Origin: Acetohalobium arabaticum DSM 5501
Lineage (GTDB): Bacteria; Bacillota; Halanaerobiia; Halobacteroidales; Acetohalobiaceae
Assembly (NCBI RefSeq): GCF_000144695.1
Contig: NC_014378.1
Coordinates: 470,781-534,780 of the forward strand
Direction: 5' to 3'
Length of the DNA stretch: 64,000 nucleotides
The notes under the pieces are model-generated. The model was not told where the DNA came from. It made no database searches and worked only from the letters and a program-made list of their open reading frames with translations. Of the stretch, positions 7,929-15,951 are shown in pieces. Position numbers and translations under genes: made by a program. The number at the start of each line of letters is the position of its first letter. The stretch's first letter is position 1.

Positions 7929-8582
7929 ATGACAGAGTTTGAAGCTATCAGTAATCATATAATTAATGGTAATGAAGATAAAGTAGCTGAGTTGACTCAA
8001 AAAGCTATAGATGAAGGATTAGAACCTAATGATATTATACAGAAGGGTTTAATTAATGGTATGAATCAGGTTAGCCAGAAATTTAAAGATGAGGATATGT
8101 TTGTACCTGAGGTTATGATATCGGCTCAAGCAATGAAAACAGGTATAGAATTGGTTAATCCTTTACTTACTAAGGAAGAAACTTCTTTAAAAGGTAGAGT
8201 GTTGTTAGGTACAGTTGCTGGTGACTTACATAATATTGGTAAGAATCTGGTTCGAATAATGATGGAGAGTGCTGGTTTTGAGGTTATAGATTTAGGAACA
8301 GATGTAGAACCCAAAGAATTTGCAGAGGCAGTTAAAGAATATAAACCGGATATTTTAGGGATGAGTGCTCTGTTGACTACAACTATTCAGCAGATGCAGA
8401 AGACAATGGGGGCTTTAAAGAAAGAAGAACTTAGGGATTCTGTGAAGATTATGGTTGGTGGAGGGCCTGTAACTCCGGATTTTGCTGAAGAAATTAATGC
8501 TGATTTTTGGGCTCAGGATGCTGTTGCTGCTAAGAGTGCTGCTTTGGAATTGGTTGAGTCATCTCCTCCACCCAAATTATAG
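7929..8582 (+). CDS. Corrinoid (methyl-carrier) protein, MtbC/MttC family
   Basis: A 217-residue two-domain corrinoid protein: N-terminal helical cap (about 1-85), then a Rossmann B12-binding domain with the lower-ligand motif DLHNIG (~98-103) and the GMSALLTTT and GGGPVTPDFAEEI segments. Such proteins accept a methyl group from an MttB-type methyltransferase on Co(I) and hand it to a tetrahydrofolate methyltransferase. It is closely similar to the protein at 14318. It lies apart from the methyltransferase gene, upstream of the sigma54 activator, with GGGGG seven bases before the ATG. It may serve a different methyl donor. Confidence 0.9.
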   Translation: MTEFEAISNHIINGNEDKVAELTQKAIDEGLEPNDIIQKGLINGMNQVSQKFKDEDMFVPEVMISAQAMKTGIELVNPLLTKEETSLKGRVLLGTVAGDLHNIGKNLVRIMMESAGFEVIDLGTDVEPKEFAEAVKEYKPDILGMSALLTTTIQQMQKTMGALKKEELRDSVKIMVGGGPVTPDFAEEINADFWAQDAVAAKSAALELVESSPPPKL

Positions 8583-8588
8583 ATTTGG

Positions 8589-8888
8589 ATGGAGCTTGCT
8601 AAGTTCAGATACGACTTATTGAATAGCCTACTACTTTTTCTCAATCTTAGTACCTCCATTGCTTTTATTATACAACTTAATTGGATGTCTAACAAATTGG
8701 GCGAAGGGGAACTTAGAGTTTTTAAGTATAATGAAGGAGATAAGGATGAATTACAGGAATTAATAGTAAATAAAAAAAGAGAATTAGACAGGAAAGAGAA
8801 AGCATTGTCTAGAATTGATTCAAAGGTGGTTAACAGTAAATTAGAGAAAAGCACAGGACTATTTAAGGCGTTAAAATCATTTAGGTAG
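8589..8888 (+). CDS. Hypothetical 99-residue protein
   Basis: I do not recognise this protein. The N-terminal third is hydrophobic and the C-terminal half is a charged Lys/Glu-rich, coiled-coil-like segment (DELQELIVNKKRELDRKEKALSRI at about 52-75 is broken here only by listing). It starts seven bases after the corrinoid gene stop, with GGATGG overlapping the start rather than a proper ribosome site. It may be a true small gene, a decayed fragment, or chance. The opposite strand also has a long open frame here, which lowers confidence in both. Confidence 0.3.
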   Translation: MELAKFRYDLLNSLLLFLNLSTSIAFIIQLNWMSNKLGEGELRVFKYNEGDKDELQELIVNKKRELDRKEKALSRIDSKVVNSKLEKSTGLFKALKSFR

Positions 8889-9061
8889 AAATTACTCTTT
8901 TTAGTTTTGCTCATCTAATAAATTATAGAGAGGTAACAACTTTTTTTAAATGATTTTTACTATATTTAATTTAAAAATTTACAGAATTTTTAATATAATT
9001 TGATTTAATTTATTTTTTTATATTAATCAATTTACTATTAAATCAAGATAGGGGGGAGTAG

Positions 9062-10846
9062 ATGACTAAACTAAAAGAACTTAAGAAATTCATTCAGCAA
9101 ATAGCAAATGCATTTGCAGCAGTTATGGATTACGAAATAGGAATTTTGGATGATGAGGTAGAAATTGTTGCTGGAACTGGAAAGTATAAAGAAATTGTAA
9201 ACTCCCGAGTTGGTTCAGGCTGTATAACTGATAGACTTATTTCTAATTCTAATTCTAAAAGTTTTTTTGTTGAAGATACTGATAGTAATGATTTATGTAA
9301 TAGGTGTCAGTTTAAAAAAGAATGTCCTGTTTTAGCAGTAGTTATTTCGCCTATTAAATTTTCAGGACAAGTGGTAGGAACTTTTGCTTTGATGGCTTTT
9401 GATGAAACACAGCGTCAAAATCTTATTACTAATAGATCAAATTTGATAACTTTTTCAGAAAAAGTAGCAGATTTTCTATCTAGTACTTTGGCTGAAAAAG
9501 AGATGAGAAAGCAGATGGGAATTTTAGCGGATCAGTTTAAAGCAGTGATTAATTCTGTTCATGAAGGTATTATTGCTATTAATGCTCAGGGTAATATTAC
9601 TCACATTAATCAGTCAGCAACTGAGGTTTTAAAACTCAATCAGGTACAAACTGGTAAAAATATTAAAAGTTTTTTTCCTGAACTAAATCTAGAGAGAATT
9701 TTTAGTGATAGTATAATGAAGAATGATTATTGTGAAACAAAACTTAAGTATAAACAGGGTGAAGAAGAATTTGAATTACTCTGCAATATTACTTTAATTA
9801 AGAATAATGAGCAAGTTATAGGTGCTACTATTTCATTTAGAGGGTTAGAAGAGATGAAGCAGTTAGCTACTAAGATTATTGCGGAAGACCAACAATCTGC
9901 TTTTGATAAAATTAAAGGTACTAGTAATGAAATTATTAATCTTAAAAAACAGATGCATAAGGTGGCTCAGACTTCTTCGACAGTCTTAATTTGTGGTGAA
10001 AGTGGTACTGGAAAGGGTATGTTTGCCCGAGCGATTCATGAAGAGAGTGATAGAAAAGAAGAAGCTTTTATTTCTGTTAATTGCGCAGCTATTCCTGAAA
10101 ATTTGCTGGAATCTGAATTATTTGGTTATGAAGAAGGGGCATTTACTGGAGCTAAGAAGGGTGGTAAGCCGGGTAAATTTGAACTTGCTCATAAAGGAAC
10201 TATCTTTTTAGATGAGATTGGTGATATGCCGCTGCATTTTCAAGTTAAATTGTTAAAAGTAATTGAGGATAAAAAATTAGAGAGGGTAGGAGGAGTTGAA
10301 TCAATTGATATTGATGTACGAATTATTGCTGCTACTCATCAAGACTTAAAAAAGATGGTTAAAGAAGGTAAATTTAGAAAGGATTTATTTTATCGATTGA
10401 ATGTAATTCCTTTTTCGATTCCGCCTTTGCGAGAACGAAAGGAAGACATACTATTATTATCACACTTTTTTTTACAGAGATATTCTCATTTATTAGGTAA
10501 AGATATTGAAGGATTTACGGAAGGAGCTAAACAGAAGTTGCTTAATTATTCATGGCCGGGTAATATTCGTGAGTTAGAAAATAGTATTGAATATGCTGTC
10601 AATATTGCTACTTCTAATTACATTACTGAAAAATATCTGCCAGAAACAATTTTAGAATCTTTTTCAGGAAATGAAGAGACATCTGTAGTTCCTACTCTTA
10701 ATGAAGTAGAAAGAAAAACAATTATTAAGGCGTTACAGGAGTTTGGAACGAGTGGTAAGGGAAAAGAAAAGGCTGCTGAGGCTTTAGGAATTGGTAGGTC
10801 TACTCTTTATCGAAAGCTGGATGATTATAATATTGAGCTATCCTAA
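9062..10846 (+). CDS. Sigma54-dependent transcriptional activator (GAF-like, PAS, AAA+, Fis)
   Basis: A 594-residue enhancer-binding protein. N-terminal ~150 residues look like a GAF-type sensory domain with a cysteine cluster CNRCQFKKEC (~80-89); a PAS domain follows (~155-260); the AAA+ domain (~285-515) has Walker A GESGTGKG, the sigma54-contact loop GAFTGA (359-364) and ELFGYEEG; the C-terminus is a Fis helix-turn-helix (EKAAEALGIGRSTLYRKL). It lies directly upstream of a sigma54 promoter and of three palindromes, one of which overlaps its stop codon. It most likely activates the betaine methyltransferase operon and, by shared sites, two others. The ligand is not deducible; the cysteines could bind metal or sense redox. 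Confidence 0.93.
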   Translation: MTKLKELKKFIQQIANAFAAVMDYEIGILDDEVEIVAGTGKYKEIVNSRVGSGCITDRLISNSNSKSFFVEDTDSNDLCNRCQFKKECPVLAVVISPIKFSGQVVGTFALMAFDETQRQNLITNRSNLITFSEKVADFLSSTLAEKEMRKQMGILADQFKAVINSVHEGIIAINAQGNITHINQSATEVLKLNQVQTGKNIKSFFPELNLERIFSDSIMKNDYCETKLKYKQGEEEFELLCNITLIKNNEQVIGATISFRGLEEMKQLATKIIAEDQQSAFDKIKGTSNEIINLKKQMHKVAQTSSTVLICGESGTGKGMFARAIHEESDRKEEAFISVNCAAIPENLLESELFGYEEGAFTGAKKGGKPGKFELAHKGTIFLDEIGDMPLHFQVKLLKVIEDKKLERVGGVESIDIDVRIIAATHQDLKKMVKEGKFRKDLFYRLNVIPFSIPPLRERKEDILLLSHFFLQRYSHLLGKDIEGFTEGAKQKLLNYSWPGNIRELENSIEYAVNIATSNYITEKYLPETILESFSGNEETSVVPTLNEVERKTIIKALQEFGTSGKGKEKAAEALGIGRSTLYRKLDDYNIELS

Positions 10847-10876
10847 AGTGGGATAAACTGTCCTAAAATGGTATAA
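10839..10876 (+). promoter_or_regulatory. Two imperfect activator sites overlapping the end of the activator gene
   Basis: TATCCTAAAGTGGGATA (10839-10855) and TGTCCTAAAATGGTATAAA (10858-10876) are imperfect palindromes of the TCC-N6-GGA type. They resemble the perfect site at 10921 and stand about 190-230 bases before the sigma54 promoter, a typical distance for upstream activating sites. The 377-base gap after the activator gene otherwise holds only the listed site and promoter. Confidence 0.5.
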
Positions 10877-10920
10877 ATTAATTAAGGCTTGGTATGTAAG
10901 GAATAATCAAATAATTTTTA

Positions 10921-10951
10921 AAAATATTGTCCCATTATGGGACAATATTTT
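10921..10951 (+). promoter_or_regulatory. Perfect palindromic upstream activating site (also a possible terminator hairpin)
   Basis: Arms AAAATATTGTCCCA and TGGGACAATATTTT flank a TTA centre. The inverted repeat extends outward (AATCAAATAATT / AATTATTTGATT) with a small bulge, so the RNA could also end the activator transcript. The core TCCCATTATGGGA recurs before two other sigma54 operons. Confidence 0.7.
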
Positions 10952-11066
10952 TAATTATTTGATTTTATTGAATTGTAAAACTTTAAATATTTAAAAAATA
11001 AAACTTTATTTCCTAATATTATAGTATTTGTCGTAATATATATTATAATTTTTAAATAATTCAATT

Positions 11067-11083
11067 TTGGCATAATATTTGCA
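11067..11083 (+). promoter_or_regulatory. Sigma54 (-24/-12) promoter of the betaine methyltransferase operon
   Basis: TTGGCATAATATTTGCA has the invariant GG (11069-11070) and GC (11081-11082) exactly 10 bases apart, close to the TGGCAC-N5-TTGC consensus. It is followed by a leader of about 140 bases. Confidence 0.9.
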
Positions 11084-11232
11084 ACTTAATATAAGTAGAG
11101 TAAACAATGTTAGTAAAATTAGAACTGGGAGGCGATAAAGGAGAATAGAGATAAAAATAAAATATTGTAGTTGTTTAAGTATAGTTATTTAATAATAAAT
11201 TAACCTAAAATTATTGTAAAGGAGTGGAAATT

Positions 11233-12636
11233 ATGAGACCAAAGTTAAATTTCTTTTCTGAAGAAGAGATAGAAAGAATCCATAATATGTCTTTAGATAT
11301 TTTGGAGTCAATGGGTATGAAAATACCTTCTGAAGAAGCATTAGGGATTCTTGAAGAAGCCGGTGCAGATATTGATGGGGAAATTGCTAAGTTTACTCCT
11401 GAATTAATAGAAAATGCTGTTGAAACTGCCCCTAAAAGAGATGAACTGACATTATATGCTCGGGATGAAGAATATGATATTAATTTGAGTGAAGATGCAC
11501 CTGTATTAGCCGGCATGACACAGGCGACTAATGTAATTGATGTAGATACACGGGAGAAACGACCGGCAACTAATGAAGATGTTGGTTTGATGTTAAGAGT
11601 CTTAGATCAGTTAGATAATGTTTCGATTGCTTCTACGCTTGCTACTCCGCAGGATGTGCCTGAGGAAAGGATGGATCAGTATACGTGGGCTACAGCTATT
11701 AAAAATACTAAAAAGCATATTACTGCTCCATCATTTAACGATCAGTGTGTAAAAGATGCAGTCAAGATGGGATCTATAGCAGTAGGTGGAGAAGATAAAT
11801 TTCAGGAACGTCCTTTCTTTTCTACCTGGGTTTTAACTTCACCTCCTCTGGAGTTAGATGCTGAAACTGCAAGTACACTAATGGAAGCTAGCCGTCATAA
11901 TATTCCTACTCTCGTCAGTTCTGGACCTATTCTTGGTGTTTCTGCACCAGTTACTATTGCTGGAGGTGTTGCTCAAGCCCATGCAGAGAACATGGCTTGT
12001 TTAGTATTATCACAGGCAGTTAACCCTGGTGCGCCATTTATCTATACTAGTTTTGCCCGAATTATGGATATGAAGGTAACTAATATATCAATGGCTAGTC
12101 CAGAGTTTGCTATTATGAAGGGGTGTATGGCGGAATTAGGTCACTTACTGGATTTGCCTACTAGAATGCCTTCTATGTTGCGTGATTCTAAGAAAGTAGA
12201 TGCTCAGGCAGGATTTGAAGTCGGTATGGGGCTAGTAGGTGCTTTAGAATCTGAGATTATTGGTGGACTTCAATTAGATATGGATATCGTTATTGATTTT
12301 GCTGATTTAGTCTTCAGTAATGAATGTATGGGACAATTAAAGAGGATAGCTCGAGGTGTAGAGGTGAATGATAATAATTTAGCTCGGGAGTTGATTTCTG
12401 AAGTTGGACATGGTGGAGATTTTTTAAAGACTCTTCATACAGCTCAGAATTTTAAAGATGAATTATGGGATGCAGACCTTGTTGAACGGCGAATGTGGGA
12501 ATATTGGGAAGATGACGGCTGTTTGGATATGGAAGAAAGAGCTTTAGCTAGAGTAAAAGAGATGATTGAAGAAGATACTGGTCCTTTATTAGATGAAGAA
12601 CTACAGAAAGAAATTGATGCTATAGCTAAAGACTAG
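11233..12636 (+). CDS. mtgB: MttB-family (non-pyrrolysine) methyltransferase, probably glycine betaine:corrinoid
   Basis: A 467-residue member of the trimethylamine methyltransferase (MttB) superfamily, soluble, TIM-barrel. True MttB carries an in-frame amber codon read as pyrrolysine; this gene is open throughout without any in-frame TAG, as in MtgB, which demethylates glycine betaine to dimethylglycine. Recognisable blocks include the N-terminal LNFFSEEEIERIHNMSLDILE and the C-terminal EVGHGGDFL..HT region. The start at 11233 follows AAGGAGTGG; an in-frame GTG nine bases upstream overlaps that site. A BCCT transporter, a corrinoid protein and an MtgA-like methyltransferase follow. Related enzymes use proline betaine or carnitine, so the exact substrate is inferred. 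Confidence 0.85.
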   Translation: MRPKLNFFSEEEIERIHNMSLDILESMGMKIPSEEALGILEEAGADIDGEIAKFTPELIENAVETAPKRDELTLYARDEEYDINLSEDAPVLAGMTQATNVIDVDTREKRPATNEDVGLMLRVLDQLDNVSIASTLATPQDVPEERMDQYTWATAIKNTKKHITAPSFNDQCVKDAVKMGSIAVGGEDKFQERPFFSTWVLTSPPLELDAETASTLMEASRHNIPTLVSSGPILGVSAPVTIAGGVAQAHAENMACLVLSQAVNPGAPFIYTSFARIMDMKVTNISMASPEFAIMKGCMAELGHLLDLPTRMPSMLRDSKKVDAQAGFEVGMGLVGALESEIIGGLQLDMDIVIDFADLVFSNECMGQLKRIARGVEVNDNNLARELISEVGHGGDFLKTLHTAQNFKDELWDADLVERRMWEYWEDDGCLDMEERALARVKEMIEEDTGPLLDEELQKEIDAIAKD

Positions 12637-12682
12637 ACCACAGATAGCAGATTTTAGGCTTAAAAAACAAGGGGGGGAAACA

Positions 12683-14290
12683 ATGGCAGATGAAGTTAGT
12701 GTTGAGGAAAAGAGTGAAATAAACTGGAGAGTATTTGGACTAAGTGGAGGTTTCTTTGTTCTATTTGTAATTGCTTCTATTATTAACTTAGATGCTGTTT
12801 CTAGTGTTGTAGATGCCTGTTTTAATTGGAGTATTAGCTGGTTTGGAGCATTTTGGCAGGTATTAGTCCTACTAACATTTATAATAGCAGTATTATTAGG
12901 AATTAGTAAATATGGAAGCGTACGCTTAGGCGGAGATGAACCGGAGATTAATACTTTTAATTGGATAGCTATGATTATGTGTGCATTATTGGCTGGTGGT
13001 GGAGTATTCTGGTCAGCAGCTGAACCGATGTATCACTTTTTAGATACTCCAGCTTTCTTTTCAGGTTCAGGTGTAGAATCAGCTACTGCAGCGGCAGTTA
13101 ATCCAGCCTTCTCTTATTCTTTTTTACATTGGGGATTTTTAGCTTGGGCTATCTTAGGAACACTTGGTACTATAGTTTTGATGGATGGAGTCTATAGAAA
13201 AGAATTACCACTACAGCCCCGGTCTTTATTATATCCTGTAGTAGGTGAAAATGGAGTATTTGGACTATTGGGAGATTTAGCGGATATAACTTCTATTCTT
13301 GCGGTTGCAGCTGGAACTATCGGACCAATTGGATTTTTAGGATTACAGTTGAGTTATGCTTTAGAAAAAGTTTTGGGAATTCCTGATGTTTTTATGACTC
13401 AACTTGGTGTTATACTTGCTTTTACTGCTTTTTATACTATAACTGCTATTTTGGGATTAGAAGATGGAATTCAGAAGTTAAGTGATTTTACTGCTAGGTT
13501 TACTCTGCTCTGTGGTTTAGTTATCTTAATATTTGGACCAGGTAGCTTTATTATTAATCATTTTCTAAGCGGTTACGGAACTTACTTAGATAACTTCTTT
13601 AGTATTAGCCTATTTAGAGGAGATGCTAACTGGTTATCATGGTGGACTTCATTCTTCTGGGCTTGGTTTATTGGGTATGCACCGATGATGGCTATATTTG
13701 TGGCTAGAATTTCACGTGGTAGAACTATTAGGGAGATTATATTAGCTGTAGCTGTAATTTCTCCAGTAGTAACTAATTTCTGGTTTAGTATAGTCGGAGG
13801 TACCGGTATCTTCTATGAATTACAGAATCCAGGTGTTATATCAGAGTCTTTGAATTCTAGTGGTATGGCAGCAGCTTTACTGGATATAATTGAAATGGTA
13901 CCATACATTGGACCTAATATTTTAATGGCAGCAATTCTGTATTTGATTGTTGGTTTTTTAGCTACTACCGGAAATTCAATGGCTTATACTATGTCTATGG
14001 TTGTTACAGCAGAAGATGTTCCTCCTAAATGGGTACGTGCTTTTTGGTCAATTGCGATGGGAGCCGTTGCTGCTATTTTGATGAAAATAGGTGGAGTTAA
14101 TGCTTTACAAAGATTCATTGTTGTTACTGCTGTTCCAGTTTCGGTATTTATGATACCAACTTTATGGGCAGCACCTAAAACAGCAGCAGAATTATATGAG
14201 AAACAAAATAATACAGTAACTACTTCTTCAGTTCCAAAAGATTCTCTAGATGTAGAATTAACAGAAGAAACTGAAGAAGTGACTAATTAA
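12683..14290 (+). CDS. BCCT-family betaine/choline/carnitine transporter
   Basis: A 535-residue, about 12-helix secondary transporter. Family hallmarks are GGGVFWSAAEPMYHF (~95-110, Trp box precursor) and the WAWFIGYAPMMAIFVARISRGRTIREI segment of TM8 and the adjoining amphipathic loop (~325-350). It lacks long N- or C-terminal osmosensory tails. Its place between the methyltransferase and its corrinoid protein indicates import of the betaine as a growth substrate rather than only as an osmolyte. GGGGGG lies seven bases before the ATG. Confidence 0.93.
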   Translation: MADEVSVEEKSEINWRVFGLSGGFFVLFVIASIINLDAVSSVVDACFNWSISWFGAFWQVLVLLTFIIAVLLGISKYGSVRLGGDEPEINTFNWIAMIMCALLAGGGVFWSAAEPMYHFLDTPAFFSGSGVESATAAAVNPAFSYSFLHWGFLAWAILGTLGTIVLMDGVYRKELPLQPRSLLYPVVGENGVFGLLGDLADITSILAVAAGTIGPIGFLGLQLSYALEKVLGIPDVFMTQLGVILAFTAFYTITAILGLEDGIQKLSDFTARFTLLCGLVILIFGPGSFIINHFLSGYGTYLDNFFSISLFRGDANWLSWWTSFFWAWFIGYAPMMAIFVARISRGRTIREIILAVAVISPVVTNFWFSIVGGTGIFYELQNPGVISESLNSSGMAAALLDIIEMVPYIGPNILMAAILYLIVGFLATTGNSMAYTMSMVVTAEDVPPKWVRAFWSIAMGAVAAILMKIGGVNALQRFIVVTAVPVSVFMIPTLWAAPKTAAELYEKQNNTVTTSSVPKDSLDVELTEETEEVTN

Positions 14291-14317
14291 TATAACTTAA
14301 TGAAATAGGGGGTAATT

Positions 14318-14956
14318 ATGAGAATGGGTGAATTTAAAGAGATAACAGAAGCAGTAATTAATGGAGAAATTGAAAAAGTAGGTGAATTAGCCCAGGAGCT
14401 TGTAGATGCAGGAAAGGAACCAAGTAAGATTATTAAAGAAGGATTTGTAGCCGGAATGGATATTGTTGGTGAGAGGTTTAAGAATCAAGATATGTTTGTA
14501 CCTGAAGTATTACTTTCAGCTAAGTCCATGCATGCTGGCATGGATATAGTTAAGCCATTATTATCTGATGCCGATTCTTCTTCAGAAGGAACAGTAGTTA
14601 TCGGTACTGTTGAGGGTGACTTACATGATATAGGTAAAAATTTAGTTATTATGATGATAGAGGGAGCAGGTTATGAAGTAATAGACTTAGGAATAGATCT
14701 ACCAGCAGAGGAAATTGTAGAAGCAGTAAAGGAACATCAACCAGATGTTATAGGTTTGTCTGCCCTCTTAACTACTACTATGCCTGCCATGGAGAATACA
14801 GTTGAAGCTTTAGAAGAAGCAGGCGTTAAAGATGATATTAAAGTTATTGTTGGCGGAGCACCAGTAAATCAGGAGTTTGCTGATGAAATCGGTGCTGATG
14901 GTTATGCTCCTGATGGAAGTACTGCTACTGATTTAGTGCGGGAAATGACTAATTAA
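14318..14956 (+). CDS. Corrinoid (methyl-carrier) protein of the methyltransferase operon
   Basis: A 212-residue protein with the same two-domain plan as the one at 7929: helical cap, then B12 domain with DLHDIG (~105-110), GLSALLTTT and GGAPVNQEFADEIGADGYAPD. It is the likely methyl acceptor for the MttB-family enzyme two genes upstream. GGGGG precedes the ATG by seven bases. A hairpin with a T-run follows, so the operon may partly end here. Confidence 0.93.
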   Translation: MRMGEFKEITEAVINGEIEKVGELAQELVDAGKEPSKIIKEGFVAGMDIVGERFKNQDMFVPEVLLSAKSMHAGMDIVKPLLSDADSSSEGTVVIGTVEGDLHDIGKNLVIMMIEGAGYEVIDLGIDLPAEEIVEAVKEHQPDVIGLSALLTTTMPAMENTVEALEEAGVKDDIKVIVGGAPVNQEFADEIGADGYAPDGSTATDLVREMTN

Positions 14957-14976
14957 GAAGTGATATAGTTTGAATA

Positions 14977-15016
14977 TTAGGAGAGTTCTGTTAGTGGAGA
15001 GCTCTCCTAATTTTTA
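14977..15016 (+). terminator. Terminator-like hairpin between corrinoid and MtgA-like genes
   Basis: TTAGGAGAG / CTCTCCTAA, a 9-bp stem closing a 16-base loop, is followed directly by five Ts. Read-through would be needed for the next gene to be in the operon. Confidence 0.8.
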
Positions 15017-15042
15017 CTTGATAATAGTAAGGGAGTGAAAAT

Positions 15043-15843
15043 TTGATGATAGTAATTGGAGAATTAATTAATACTAGTCGCGAAGAAGTAGAACCAGCAG
15101 TTAAAAATAGAAATGTAGACTTTATTCAAGAGTTAGCTAAAAAGCAGGAAGAAGCAGGTGCCGACTATATTGATGTTAATTGTGGAACATTAATTAAAGA
15201 AGAAGTAGAGGCAATGGAATGGTTAGTTAAGACGGTACAAGAAGTAGTAGATGTACCACTCTGTATAGATAGTCCTGATCCGAAAGCACTGAAAAAAGGT
15301 CTAGAAACTTGTGAAAAGAGACCTATGATTAACTCCATTACTGCTGAGAAAGAAAGATATGAAGAAATTCTACCACTAATTCAGGAGTATGATGCAGAAA
15401 TCGTTGCTTTAGCTATGGATGAAAGCGGTATGCCAGAAGATGATCAAGATAGAATTAATGTAGCTACTAAATTAATTGATGACTTAGTAGCAGATGGAGT
15501 TGAATTAGAAGATATTTATCTTGATCCGATTATTCAGCCAATTGGAACTGATGAAGAAATGGGAGAATATATCCTAGCTGCTATTGATGAGATTATCACA
15601 AAGTATGAAGATGTACATATTACTTGTGGTTTAAGCAATATTTCCCATGGATTACCTAAAAGACAACTATTAAATCAGGCTTTTGTAGTTTTGGCGATGA
15701 GCAGAGGTATGGATAGTGCTATTATGGATCCATTAGATGAAAAAATCATGTCTTTAACGATAGCCTCTGATACTCTATTAGGTGAGGACCAGTATTGTGC
15801 TAATTATATTAAAGCGGCAAAGGGTGATAAGTTAGTTATTTAG
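15043..15843 (+). CDS. mtgA: Methylcorrinoid:tetrahydrofolate methyltransferase (MtgA-like)
   Basis: A 266-residue pterin-binding TIM-barrel protein of the AcsE/MtgA/MtvA group. It starts IVIGELINTSREEV, has the pterin-pocket blocks DYIDVNCGT (~45) and LCIDSPDP (~75), NSITAEKERY (~97) and the late CGLSNISHGLP block (~198-208). It would move the methyl group from the methyl-corrinoid protein to tetrahydrofolate, feeding the Wood-Ljungdahl methyl branch. It lies downstream of the corrinoid gene across a partial terminator. ATG codons at 15043 and 15046 are both possible. Confidence 0.9.
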   Translation: MMIVIGELINTSREEVEPAVKNRNVDFIQELAKKQEEAGADYIDVNCGTLIKEEVEAMEWLVKTVQEVVDVPLCIDSPDPKALKKGLETCEKRPMINSITAEKERYEEILPLIQEYDAEIVALAMDESGMPEDDQDRINVATKLIDDLVADGVELEDIYLDPIIQPIGTDEEMGEYILAAIDEIITKYEDVHITCGLSNISHGLPKRQLLNQAFVVLAMSRGMDSAIMDPLDEKIMSLTIASDTLLGEDQYCANYIKAAKGDKLVI

Positions 15844-15876
15844 TTGTTAAATAAATATTGAACTTGATTAAAAAGA

Positions 15877-15930
15877 AGTCGCCCCTTGATTCTGGTTTGA
15901 AATATTAGTCAGAGGGGGCGACTATTATGT
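15877..15930 (+). terminator. Terminator of the methyltransferase operon
   Basis: AGTCGCCCC / GGGGCGACT, a strong 9-bp GC-rich stem with a 29-base loop, followed by a mixed T-rich sequence. Confidence 0.75.
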
Positions 15931-15951
15931 TTTAAACTTAGGGGGGAAGTT

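Noticed and set aside
8513-8914. 133-codon open frame on the minus strand
   Set aside because: It overlaps the end of the corrinoid gene antisense, has no ribosome site and shows low-complexity Ser/Leu-rich composition typical of antisense frames in this DNA.
11233-12636. Pyrrolysine-containing MttB
   Set aside because: The whole gene is open without an in-frame TAG, so it belongs to the non-pyrrolysine branch of the family.
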